Shown in pieces: positions 8,401 to 15,302 of a DNA stretch of 22,142 nucleotides. Source of the DNA: a virus. The stretch covers positions 1 to 22,142 of IMG/VR virus record IMGVR_UViG_3300037847_001602; one strand, given 5' to 3'. The notes under the pieces are model-generated. The model was not told the DNA's origin and did no database searches. It saw only the letters and a list, made by a program, of their open reading frames with translations. How positions within the stretch are numbered: the first letter of the stretch is position 1; each line of letters opens with the position of its first letter. Position numbers and translations under genes: made by a program.

Positions 8401-8776
8401 AATAAGTGGAAGTAAGATTTGGACAGCTTTATTTGCAACTAGTAGTAGTGTAACAACTTCTGATGGAAGAGACAAAAAAGACGTACAAGATATTCAAGAA
8501 GGTTTAGATTTTGTAAATGATTTAAGACCAGTAAAATATAAATGGAAAGAAGATGTTATAGATGACGTTCAAACCCACAGAGGTGTGATTGCTCAAGAAG
8601 TAATTGAAGTTTTAAAAAAATATAATATTACAGATTTAGATGATTTTGCTCCAATACATCAAAGCCCTAACGGAAAATTAGGGGCAAGATACGAACAATT
8701 TGTACCTATATTAATTAAAGCTATACAAGAATTGTCTAGTAAAGTAGATAAATTAGAAAATGAAGGCAAAGAATAA
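5441..8776 (+). CDS. Tail hub/fibre protein with C-terminal S74 intramolecular chaperone
   Basis: The 1111-residue protein starts with a short polar segment and a glycine-rich linker, then a beta module at about residues 42-105 (TVDAAGL...SGVDGNTITIDR...AAHLDNTPIF). A region at about 120-205 reads like baseplate hub proteins of the gp27/gp44 type (IHFTGTITSF, TIQFTAEDGLYELSR). A long beta-rich middle follows, with two aspartate-rich stretches: 776-789 and a thrombospondin type-3-like DTDEDGFPD around 861-869, a likely calcium loop. The last about 105 residues are a peptidase S74 intramolecular chaperone. S1007-D1008 with the S-D-x-x-R-x-K pattern is the self-cleavage site, and PVKYKW, GVIAQEV and a C-terminal helix complete it. 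This domain trimerises the fibre, then cuts itself off. Host recognition is the likely role. It overlaps the next gene by 17 bases. Confidence 0.75.
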   Translation: MAGDPRTFKQSKVYAWIQVAQLNDTSDDGGGGAGTGISNSRTSITVDAAGLTPGSSHHIENGMDLLIESEQVTVSGVDGNTITIDRAEYGTSAAAHLDNTPIFAYKELKDATSGASLVQSILIKDDMYYPRMAQLVVSNPPTGDNYSLGVFDDVLKNNTPIKIVDGANYTIHFTGTITSFTKQHGMQAGNTIQFTAEDGLYELSRSKLQGADRTITLKDNNGAQTNADFSSAALSKKTSAYIEKLIQRFQFKGIAGSENNLTTTETSSGSYTRFETSKVDQKMNARRHQITFASTDSTVLKAIQRLALRDRITDTGHFYGYIFYADPNVTSPSSAHKPAQMFNYFRSSFMPGTTDTTKDTAPSGATNSVGNLDFKYPTSSAITENGRTILMQPGASFDKMESERVNTIVVRLRDTETGKIDEVQFEVFNYTEVVQASQGLTTAYTNKKLIGKIDDTTGVEDPLRQEDDAATDWDARLVLDGAGSDEPLVGYLQYLSSTPATGNGTYAADGTALISSTRTDDADALVSPGDRLYLNKVSEGNYLTLTSEEDPDAITIYRPQQVHEQRRAVTMDFGVDDNPDNIRTAVAARFAQFNTPKQRGRFQCKFMPYYSFETQVGSSEISTATVGSKTKITFTDDHSSGTTSREGDTITTNGSIGLRAGHVIAKLTGQDGTVDTFGYLEKVTDTTAVAIMNSGSLTTNDYIRYYVPLRAGHIIAADAAHYGVSSANGSGQQIVTSMTYYENGGQAYTDIETLAVPSAATQTVISAIKPDFLSIDDQNDDDKDGDKEGFEFTVPHFTGTFTAGSSGTTRENVSLRYSAGNLYIGSEVFHITAGTSENSDGVVDNTGGAGTNDGGSFLPDDTDEDGFPDRIYVIYFEPGHSTTQFQIKSQATFEDRNGGDGLTTGGDRLISSRTRIKLGIAYASVIPEGKVSWFFTNMTTGLGSSDETDTTVRTAHSPDLKIGGAQLTGVGPDSNFFPPKTNTHSLGISGSKIWTALFATSSSVTTSDGRDKKDVQDIQEGLDFVNDLRPVKYKWKEDVIDDVQTHRGVIAQEVIEVLKKYNITDLDDFAPIHQSPNGKLGARYEQFVPILIKAIQELSSKVDKLENEGKE

Positions 8777-9176
8777 AGTTGTTAGACTTAGGAAACAAAA
8801 CCCTTTTATGTCTACAGCTGAAATCGCAAGAAAAGTTGGCATAACTAGGCAATACGCAAGAGAAGTTCTATTAAAAAACGACCTACAAACTAACCCACCT
8901 AAACCTAAACGTGTGGTATACTGTAAAGTATGTAGAGAAATAACCACAGATCGCGGTGGGATATGCAAAGGACAATGTTCTTTCAAGTGGAAATTTACTA
9001 AGCTAACTTGTTCTTGGTGTTTAGTGCCTTTTTATAGGACTAGAAAACGAATATTACAAGGATATAGATTAAAATTAAAAAATGTATACTGTACACAGAA
9101 GTGTTATCAGGACAAAAGGAAACATAACAGTGGATATAAACAACGATCTAATTTTGAAATGGGAACCGAAGATTAA
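8760..9176 (+). CDS. HTH and zinc-finger DNA-binding protein
   Basis: The 138 residues hold a helix-turn-helix at about 15-42 (TAEIARKVGITRQYAREVLL) and then two possible zinc sites: C55-x2-C58 with C69 and C73, and C84-x2-C87 with C111 and C115. The protein is highly basic, consistent with DNA or RNA binding. The ATG lies inside the end of the tail hub gene (17-base overlap). It is followed by, and overlaps, a sigma-like gene, so the pair may act as a transcription control unit. A homing-endonuclease-type DNA-binding protein is a possible alternative, but no nuclease motif is seen. Confidence 0.6.
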   Translation: MKAKNKVVRLRKQNPFMSTAEIARKVGITRQYAREVLLKNDLQTNPPKPKRVVYCKVCREITTDRGGICKGQCSFKWKFTKLTCSWCLVPFYRTRKRILQGYRLKLKNVYCTQKCYQDKRKHNSGYKQRSNFEMGTED

Positions 9177-9675
9177 TAAAATGGTTTCTAACATTTATAT
9201 ACAAGGTTATGATCGTGATGATTTAGCTCAAGAGTTACGTTTAATTGTATTAAAAGCTGCTAAATTATATAATCCTAATAGAAATGCAATCTTTCATACT
9301 TATTTACACACAGCTATGGCTAATAGATTAAAAACTTTATGGGTGCAAGCTAGTAAAAAAATACAGAGTTATAGTTTAGACATGCAGTCTGACTCAGATG
9401 ATGACAATACTTATAAACTTAGCGACTTCGTAAAACAGTTGGATGAAAATTTAGATGAAGTAGACTTTATAGATTGGATAGATTCTTTAAATTTAGATGA
9501 AGGTGAAAAACAATTCCTTACTAAAAAGTTACAAAACTATACTATGAAAGACATAGAGCAGTACTTAAAAAACATATCTGATACAAAAACTGTCAATGGG
9601 CAAGAAACTGTGGTAAACTATTCCATATACAAAGTAAAAAAGTCGCTTAGAAATAAGTTAAACGAAGAGAAATAA
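9130..9675 (+). CDS. RNA polymerase sigma-70-like factor
   Basis: I choose the GTG at 9130, not the upstream ATG at 9082. An AAAGGA site sits nine bases before the GTG, and the extra upstream residues are an out-of-frame reading of the zinc-finger gene. The resulting 181 residues have a region-2-like helical part (about 5-72; LILKWEPKINKMV, then DDLAQELRLIVLKAAKLYNPNR and FHTYLHTAMANRL), the pattern of sigma core-binding regions 2.1-2.2. An acidic linker follows (about 88-115), then a region-4-like part (about 118-178) ending in a basic helix. Phage factors of this kind often direct late or middle transcription by host RNA polymerase. Remote similarity only; an anti-sigma or replication accessory role is the alternative. 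Confidence 0.6.
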   Translation: MDINNDLILKWEPKINKMVSNIYIQGYDRDDLAQELRLIVLKAAKLYNPNRNAIFHTYLHTAMANRLKTLWVQASKKIQSYSLDMQSDSDDDNTYKLSDFVKQLDENLDEVDFIDWIDSLNLDEGEKQFLTKKLQNYTMKDIEQYLKNISDTKTVNGQETVVNYSIYKVKKSLRNKLNEEK

Positions 9676-9677
9676 TA

Positions 9678-10916
9678 TTGGAAAACTTTAATTTTATAGA
9701 ATCTGGGGTCATCTTCAGCCTATGTGATCCGGGTAATTTTAAGAACTTTACTTATTCTCCTAAAGATTTTGCTGAACATGGGGATACTTATAGGTTTATT
9801 CAAGAATATATTGATGAATATTCTGACTTTCCATCTGTTGAAGTCTTATTAGAGAAGTTTAGTACCTTAAAACCGGATGCTCAATCAATAAATTTTAATT
9901 ATGCGTTAGATGAGTTTGGTAAACAAGTCATGTTTAGAAACATAGTAAACGCTTTTAATTCAAATCAGACCATATTAGAAGATAATCCTAAGAAAGCATT
10001 AGGTATTATTATGGATAGTCTTAATGATGTAGAGATATTGCACGACCAAGACGTAAATCAATACGATAATGGTGGTTTAGATAGGTACGAGGAGTGGCAA
10101 AGACGTAGTTCAATTAGAAAAATGGGGGATGGTTTGATAGGCATACGCACTCCTTTCCATATGGTCAACGCATCTGGTGTAGGATGGCAACCCGGAGACT
10201 TAATTACGGCATATGCACGCCCTACTGTGGGTAAAACATGGTTGTGTTGTAAATTAGCAGCCGATTCTATAAGAAGTGGGCACAAAACACTGTTAGTTTC
10301 GACTGAAATGCCTACATCTTCTATAGCATTGCGTATGGATGTGTTATTAGGGCACTCATTAGGCTACAAATTGTCTCATAGTGCTATAAGAAACGGTAGA
10401 GAGATAGATGAAGGCGAGTATAAACGCTTTTTACAAGAAGTAAACTATAAAAACTTGTTGGTATGTGACCATATTAGTGGAGAAGACAGTATATCATTAC
10501 CAAGTATCACTAATTTAGTGCGTAAATACAGTCCAGACGTACTAATTATTGATGGGGTGTACTTAGTTTCTACAGCAGATAAGAATAAAGCTGCTTGGGA
10601 GCAGTCACACTCATTGTTTTATGGACTAAAAACTATGGCATTGTCTACAAATACTACAGTTATTGCCTCAACTCAAGCTACAAGAGACGCTTCAAACATG
10701 TACAATCAACCTACTGCAGGTCAGGTTGCGTTTGGAGACGCTTTAATTAGAGCTTCTGATGTGGCAATATCAATGTGTATGATAGAAGATGAACCCCAAC
10801 TAAGAGAGATTATGTTTCAGAAATATAGAGACGGTGACTTAGGGGCATCTACTACTGAATTTGTATGGGATGTAGACAAAGGTAGAATAGAGGAGAATCA
10901 TGACACGTTTAATTGA
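9678..10916 (+). CDS. DnaB-like replicative helicase
   Basis: The 412-residue protein begins at TTG (9678), two bases after the previous stop, with a weak purine-rich site (GAAGAG). It has an N-terminal helical part (about 1-130) and a RecA-fold helicase core. Walker A is ARPTVGKTW at about 180-188, Walker B is DVLIIDG at about 287-293, and the STQATR segment at about 331-336 matches motif H3 of DnaB/gp4 helicases. The GDLITAYARP context is typical of DnaB. It would form a hexamer that unwinds DNA at the fork, working with the primase two genes on. A strict host-loader requirement cannot be judged from sequence. The stop is overlapped by the next start. Confidence 0.85.
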   Translation: MENFNFIESGVIFSLCDPGNFKNFTYSPKDFAEHGDTYRFIQEYIDEYSDFPSVEVLLEKFSTLKPDAQSINFNYALDEFGKQVMFRNIVNAFNSNQTILEDNPKKALGIIMDSLNDVEILHDQDVNQYDNGGLDRYEEWQRRSSIRKMGDGLIGIRTPFHMVNASGVGWQPGDLITAYARPTVGKTWLCCKLAADSIRSGHKTLLVSTEMPTSSIALRMDVLLGHSLGYKLSHSAIRNGREIDEGEYKRFLQEVNYKNLLVCDHISGEDSISLPSITNLVRKYSPDVLIIDGVYLVSTADKNKAAWEQSHSLFYGLKTMALSTNTTVIASTQATRDASNMYNQPTAGQVAFGDALIRASDVAISMCMIEDEPQLREIMFQKYRDGDLGASTTEFVWDVDKGRIEENHDTFN

Positions 10917-11115
10917 CAAGAAATGCGGCAAATGCTCTGATGGTGGTAAATTAAGAGTGGGTAAAACAATCGTAGATATGTACTCACTACTAACTAAACA
11001 AGTATTAGGATTAGTTAAGAATGATCCATATTGTTTTCAATGTGGAACTACTTTTCCTGAAGGGTTTTGGAAAGAGACGAATGGTTATATTTACCGGATA
11101 CGCCCAATTAAATAA
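10900..11115 (+). CDS. Small zinc-ribbon protein
   Basis: The 71 residues contain two CxxC knuckles, C9-x2-C12 and C45-x2-C48, a typical zinc-ribbon layout. The ATG has an AGGAGA site upstream and overlaps the helicase gene by 17 bases. Its place between helicase and primase suggests a replication or nucleic-acid-binding role, for example an accessory zinc domain. No catalytic motif is visible and the name is only descriptive. Confidence 0.55.
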   Translation: MTRLIDKKCGKCSDGGKLRVGKTIVDMYSLLTKQVLGLVKNDPYCFQCGTTFPEGFWKETNGYIYRIRPIK

Positions 11116-11122
11116 TAATAGA

Positions 11123-11986
11123 ATGATAGACTGGACACAAGCACTACTTAATTTAGGCATAGATGTGCCTGTTGGTAATGATGAAGTATCTATATTGTGC
11201 CCTTTTCATCATGATACATCTGAATCTTGCTCTATAAATATAGATAAGGGGGTTTGGATTTGTTTTGCTGGGTGTGGGCAGGGTAGTCTAAAGAGTTTTA
11301 TCCAAGAGTATAAAGATTGGGACTTTAAGCAAGTTAGTAATTATTTAGTAAATTATAAAGATACTTATACAAAGAGTTTATTTACTCAACCAACGCCAGT
11401 TATTGAAGGTCCTTTACCTGAAGTAAGCATACCTTATAAGACAGGCATGGTGCCTAAGTGGATATTTGATAGAGGTTTTGATAAGAAGAGTATGCGAAAA
11501 TGGTTGTGTGGTGTTACACCAAGCAACGGTTTAGTTATACCAGTTAAAGATAAAGACTTCAGGACTGTGGGTTGGATAATTAGACAAGAGAATCAGATAC
11601 CAAAGTATTTATACTCAAAAGGTTTGAAGAAATCACATGTTCTTTTTGGACAACCTTACATACAGGAATCTGAATATGTATGTGTTACAGAGGGACCTTT
11701 AGATGCCATATGGATGAATCAATTAGGTTACCCAACTGTTGCTTTATTAGGCATGAGCATGTCAAATAAACAACGAGATTTACTACTTACATTACCAACT
11801 AAAGAAATAATACTATGTTTAGATAATGATGATGCAGGAAAGATAGGTAAAGATAGAGCTTTTAAATTATTACACAACAAAACAAGAGTTTCTACTATAG
11901 ATATACCTAAAGAATATAAAGATGTGCAGGATATAAAATCTTGTGATATACTTAAAAACGTAATTAATAATAAAAAATACTGGTAA
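11123..11986 (+). CDS. DNA primase with CHC2 zinc finger and TOPRIM domain
   Basis: From the ATG at 11123 the protein has 287 residues. An N-terminal zinc site is visible: C26-x2-H29, then C47 and C51, a CHC2-like arrangement. A TOPRIM core follows, with E190 in VTEGPLDA and DNDDAG at 234-239, the conserved Glu and DxD residues that bind metal. It would synthesise RNA primers at the fork for the adjacent helicase. The ATGs at 11021 and 11081 add residues that overlap the zinc-ribbon gene in another frame. The one at 11081 does have a GGAAAGAG sequence before it, so a start there cannot be excluded, whereas the SD before 11123 is weak. I prefer 11123 because the domain begins there. Confidence 0.8.
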   Translation: MIDWTQALLNLGIDVPVGNDEVSILCPFHHDTSESCSINIDKGVWICFAGCGQGSLKSFIQEYKDWDFKQVSNYLVNYKDTYTKSLFTQPTPVIEGPLPEVSIPYKTGMVPKWIFDRGFDKKSMRKWLCGVTPSNGLVIPVKDKDFRTVGWIIRQENQIPKYLYSKGLKKSHVLFGQPYIQESEYVCVTEGPLDAIWMNQLGYPTVALLGMSMSNKQRDLLLTLPTKEIILCLDNDDAGKIGKDRAFKLLHNKTRVSTIDIPKEYKDVQDIKSCDILKNVINNKKYW

Positions 11987-11996
11987 AGGAGGACAC

Positions 11997-12722
11997 ATGT
12001 CAGGAATCAGTATGATACAAAACAACATATCGTCTAAAGAAACTAGAGCTACACAAAACTCTGAAGCTAATGGTAAAGAGGTTTGGTTAAAAGATGGGGA
12101 CCAAGTGTTCATGAAGTCTATGGCTACAGGAGAAGAAGGCGATATACACATGGAAGAGTTCTATGTATATGAATTTCAACAGGGCGTAGACAAGAGTTGG
12201 ACTAGTGTATTAGTAGAGAATGGAGAACCTGTTTCTGCAGTTCCTAGTGAAGCTATGGTTTACGAAGACGGTAGACGAAAAGCCCCAAGACACAAGTTTG
12301 CACTTTGGGGATATGTAACTGAAATATTACACACAGAGCAGAGAGTTGATTCATGGGAAGAAATTACTAGCCCATCAGGATCAAAAATGTATAAAGAAAC
12401 AGTGAATGATTTTAAAGTTCTTACTCTATCTTTTGGAGCACAGAACAGCAATTGGAATCAATTCGTTGATATATATGAGGATAACGGGTCATTAGATAAG
12501 ACTGTTATGAGAGTAAGAAGAAGAGGTTCAAGTCTTGATACCACTTATACCATTACTTCTACGTCAGGAGCTTTAGAGCTACCTGAAGATAAACAAGCAG
12601 AGGTAAAGAACCTTACTCCAATAAAAGAGTATCTAAGTCAGAGATACGGTAACACGGAGTCCACAACTGATGATGTACCATCGGATGCTGTGGCTATTGA
12701 TGATGACGACTCATTATTCTAA
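11997..12722 (+). CDS. Single-stranded DNA-binding protein
   Basis: A strong GGAGGA site precedes the ATG. The 241-residue protein is a beta-rich, OB-fold-like body with an acidic C-terminal tail that ends in DDDDSLF, the tip type that recruits polymerase and helicase partners in gp2.5/gp32-like and bacterial SSB proteins. The C-terminal region is increasingly acidic, also usual. Its place between primase and DNA polymerase matches replication cassettes of many phages. No single motif names the family, so the call relies on the tail, size and order. A hairpin follows the stop and may limit read-through. Confidence 0.7.
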   Translation: MSGISMIQNNISSKETRATQNSEANGKEVWLKDGDQVFMKSMATGEEGDIHMEEFYVYEFQQGVDKSWTSVLVENGEPVSAVPSEAMVYEDGRRKAPRHKFALWGYVTEILHTEQRVDSWEEITSPSGSKMYKETVNDFKVLTLSFGAQNSNWNQFVDIYEDNGSLDKTVMRVRRRGSSLDTTYTITSTSGALELPEDKQAEVKNLTPIKEYLSQRYGNTESTTDDVPSDAVAIDDDDSLF

Positions 12723-12742
12723 ACTAACCTCCATAAATGCTT

Positions 12743-12774
12743 ACTCCTCGGATTCAAATGTCCTTCCGAGGAGT
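12743..12774 (+). terminator. Perfect 10-bp hairpin between ssb and polymerase
   Basis: ACTCCTCGGA (12743-12752) and TCCGAGGAGT (12765-12774) are perfect reverse complements around a 12-base loop. The stem is followed by only two or three T residues, so it is at best a weak intrinsic terminator or attenuator. Its 3' arm also contains GAGGAG, an SD-like sequence, so it may instead control translation of the polymerase. It lies 20 bases after the ssb stop and 15 before the polymerase ATG, in one of only two gaps above 60 bases between the larger genes. Confidence 0.55.
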
Positions 12775-12789
12775 TTGCACACCTTACCA

Positions 12790-14754
12790 ATGATAGTAAC
12801 ACCAGACACATTTACAGATACTATAAACTCATTACCTGATTCGCCTATGTGGATAATGGATGTGGAGACTAATGGCTTTGATCCATATAATATGAATCAG
12901 CTATGTGGTATTGGTTTAGCTGATCTTGATAGTGAACATGCGTATTACTTTCCTTTTAGGCATCAATCAGACGAACCTAATTTATCTCAAGATCAATTAA
13001 AACGGTTAGTTGAATTTATTAACAACACTTGTAAAACTGTTGTTGGGTATAATGTAAAGTTTGATGCTAAGTTTTTACACAACGAAGGTATAAACATAGA
13101 TGCGATGAAGCTATTAGATGTGCTTGTTATGGTTAGAATGACAGAGCCTACTACAATAAATAGGCTTAGTTTGACGGATACTTTGGTGCGAAGTTATGGA
13201 GAAAAGGCTGGAGCATATGATTTAGAAACTAAAAAAGTTTTAAAGAAAAATAAATGGTTTAGAGATTTTTCATTAGCACCCCCATCCATTTTAGGACCAT
13301 ACTGTATAGATGATGTTAAATGGACACGAAAACTATATAAAGATAGATTCAGAAAATTAGTTACTAGTAATCAAATAGAGCTGTTTCATTTTCAAACAAA
13401 GCTAACTAAAACTCTCTACATGATGGAGAGACGTGGTGTAGTTATAGACAACAAGTATGCCAAACAGGCTTACGATAAAACACTAACTAGAATAGAGGTT
13501 TTGAAGAATAGAATATATGAATTAGTGGGGCATGAGTTTAATATTAGTAGCACTAAACAACTAGGGGAAACATTTAATGCTATGGGTGTACATTCACCAC
13601 TACGCACTGCAAAAGGTGCAGAGGCGTGGAATGAAGAGGCTCTTGTAAGATTAAACTCACCACTAGCAGGATTAATAAGACAATATAGAGCATTAGAAAA
13701 GATAAGGTCTACATATATAGAACCTTATTTAGAACTGCCTGTGCTTCATACTAGTTTTAATAACTGGGGTACGGTAACAGGTAGACTATCATCGAGCACT
13801 CCTAACTTGCAGAATATACCTAGAGATACGGTTTATGTAGAGGACAGACAATTATCTGAATCTGATAAAGAAGATATCAGAGGTAGAGTAGCTGCGATAG
13901 TATCTAGCAAAGGTGGTAACGCTAATACTGAATTGACAGATGATGTTTTAGATACTTGGAGTTTTTTGGGTGGGGATAAGTTTGATCCTACTGATGCTAG
14001 ACAAATAGCCATAAGAAATTTATTCATACCTAGGCAAAACTATAAAATGATAGCGTATGATTATTCACAAATGGAAGTTAGGGTTTTCATGAGTTATGTT
14101 AACAATGAAGAAATGAATGAGTTGATGAAAAAGGATAATGTTGACTTTCACGGTGAGGCAGCAAAGATTGCTTTTAATGTAACAGAGGATGATTCACAGT
14201 TTAAGTTTTTTAGACAATTAGCTAAATCAATTACTTTTGGAGTTATATATGGTATTGGTAAAGATAAGCTAGCACTACAATTAAACACAACTCCAGATTT
14301 AGCAGCTGAATATAAGAATACATATCTAGAAAACATGAAGGGATCTAGAAAGTTTTTTAATTCTGTGATTAGGACAATTAAAACAGAACGACAAGTTAGA
14401 AATAAGTATGGTAGGGTTTACAGGGTGCCTAGTGAGTTTGGGTACAAAGGGGTTAACTATTTAATTCAGGGAACAAGTGCTGATATTATGAGTGAACGAA
14501 TGGTAGCTGTTGCTGATTATTTGAAAGATAAGCAAAGCAATTTATTACTGCAAGTACACGATGAGATTATATGTGAAATACATGAAGACGAGGTTGATGA
14601 TGTAGCTCCTAAGATTAGAGAGCTTATGGTGCAAAATAGTCTTGACATACCATTAGAAGTTGATATGGAAGTGTGTAATCCTTCATGGGCAGTGAAAAAA
14701 GACTTTGAAGATATGAATAAATTTAATTTAATAGAACATATAGACTGGGATTAA
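12790..14754 (+). CDS. polA: DNA polymerase, family A (PolA-like), with 3'-5' exonuclease
   Basis: From ATG 12790 the protein has 654 residues. The longer frame back to 12670 reads through the hairpin and the ssb 3' end, so I reject it. The 3'-5' exonuclease has D24-x-E26, N88/D92 and Y171/D174-175 patterns. The polymerase has motif A DYSQMEVR (D424), the O-helix RQLAKSITFGVIYG (R475, K479, F483, Y487) and motif C VHDE (D591). There is no 5' nuclease domain, as in T7-type polymerases. Phenylalanine at F483, the equivalent of E. coli F762, is the type studied as a phage lifestyle marker. An extra segment of about 60 residues (about 346-405) lies between NLQNIPR and the IRNLFIP strand. No good SD site is close to this start; the GAGGAG 16 bases upstream is in the hairpin. 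Confidence 0.93.
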   Translation: MIVTPDTFTDTINSLPDSPMWIMDVETNGFDPYNMNQLCGIGLADLDSEHAYYFPFRHQSDEPNLSQDQLKRLVEFINNTCKTVVGYNVKFDAKFLHNEGINIDAMKLLDVLVMVRMTEPTTINRLSLTDTLVRSYGEKAGAYDLETKKVLKKNKWFRDFSLAPPSILGPYCIDDVKWTRKLYKDRFRKLVTSNQIELFHFQTKLTKTLYMMERRGVVIDNKYAKQAYDKTLTRIEVLKNRIYELVGHEFNISSTKQLGETFNAMGVHSPLRTAKGAEAWNEEALVRLNSPLAGLIRQYRALEKIRSTYIEPYLELPVLHTSFNNWGTVTGRLSSSTPNLQNIPRDTVYVEDRQLSESDKEDIRGRVAAIVSSKGGNANTELTDDVLDTWSFLGGDKFDPTDARQIAIRNLFIPRQNYKMIAYDYSQMEVRVFMSYVNNEEMNELMKKDNVDFHGEAAKIAFNVTEDDSQFKFFRQLAKSITFGVIYGIGKDKLALQLNTTPDLAAEYKNTYLENMKGSRKFFNSVIRTIKTERQVRNKYGRVYRVPSEFGYKGVNYLIQGTSADIMSERMVAVADYLKDKQSNLLLQVHDEIICEIHEDEVDDVAPKIRELMVQNSLDIPLEVDMEVCNPSWAVKKDFEDMNKFNLIEHIDWD

Positions 14755-14755
14755 C

Positions 14756-14938
14756 ATGATAGTAAAATTAAAGAAAAACGAAACTTTTGAAAAATTACTT
14801 AGAAGATTTAAAAAGAAACTGCAAAAAGATGATTTACTTAAAACATATAGAGACAAACAAGAGTTTGTACCTAAAAGTGTAAGAAGACAATATCAAAAAG
14901 CAAATAAATTAAGAAAGAGTAGGGAACAGAATGTCTAG
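14756..14938 (+). CDS. rpsU: Ribosomal protein bS21 homologue
   Basis: The 60-residue, very basic protein matches bS21 along its length: an N-terminal beta strand (IVKLKKNETFE), a helix LLRRFKKKLQKD, then LLKTYRDKQEFVPKSVRRQ, which lines up with the family pattern RRFKK...E/L...R...F..PS..R. bS21 binds the small ribosomal subunit near the anti-Shine-Dalgarno end of 16S rRNA and affects initiation. Phage-borne copies are known from environmental phages and are thought to replace the host protein. The gene begins one base after the polymerase stop and has no strong SD of its own, so it is likely coupled to it. The C-terminus is overlapped by eight bases with the next gene. The short length is near the family norm (about 55-70). 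Confidence 0.88.
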   Translation: MIVKLKKNETFEKLLRRFKKKLQKDDLLKTYRDKQEFVPKSVRRQYQKANKLRKSREQNV

Positions 14939-15302
14939 TAAAGATGTATTTCATTGTGAAGAAAATGATGATGAAGTTATATATTATGATGGACTCAAAG
15001 AAGCATTTATAGGTTTAGGGCATCAACAGTTTAAAGGACCCTACGCTATATACGATAGAGAAAAAGCTATTGAAATAATTGCAAGAGACTTTTATAAAGA
15101 AAAAAAGAAAGAATATACTTTTGATGACATGGATGCAGAAACACGACTAAATGTTGTACAAGCAGTAGGGGATGAAGCGTATGAAGAAGCAATGGAATAC
15201 TTTGAATACAACACTGAAGGTGCGTGGTTAGGAGATAGAACTCCCATATTCGTAATCATGAAAGACTTATTAACACCAATAGAACCTATAGAGGAGGACT
15301 AA
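14931..15302 (+). CDS. Conserved phage protein of unknown function (YDG..EAFIGLG type)
   Basis: This acidic 123-residue protein has YYDGLKEAFIGLG near the start, YAIYDREKAIEIIARD in the middle and EAMEYFEYNTEGAWLGDRTPIF near the end. I recognise this string as a widespread small protein family in phages and prophages, with no assigned function that I can name. There is no membrane segment or catalytic motif. It overlaps bS21 by eight bases and ends one base before DUF3310, so it is co-expressed with the accessory block. Confidence 0.7.
   Translation: MSSKDVFHCEENDDEVIYYDGLKEAFIGLGHQQFKGPYAIYDREKAIEIIARDFYKEKKKEYTFDDMDAETRLNVVQAVGDEAYEEAMEYFEYNTEGAWLGDRTPIFVIMKDLLTPIEPIEED

Noticed and set aside
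8753-8986. Minus-strand reading frame of 77 codons
   Set aside because: It is antisense to the HTH/zinc gene with no SD site or recognisable protein, as are all other minus-strand frames in the window (for example 176-400, 2379-2741, 17562-17885).
9082-9129. ATG 9082 as the start of the sigma-like gene
   Set aside because: The residues before GTG 9130 are an alternative reading of the zinc-finger gene, and only GTG 9130 has a well-spaced AAAGGA site.
11021-11122. Upstream extension of the primase to ATG 11021
   Set aside because: It overlaps the zinc-ribbon gene in a different frame, and the residues do not fit a primase N-terminus; the start at 11123 (or possibly 11081) is preferred.
12670-12789. 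Upstream extension of the DNA polymerase to ATG 12670
   Set aside because: The extra residues run through the ssb 3' end and the hairpin in another frame and look like non-protein sequence (MMYHRMLWLLMMTTHYS); the exonuclease domain begins soon after ATG 12790.
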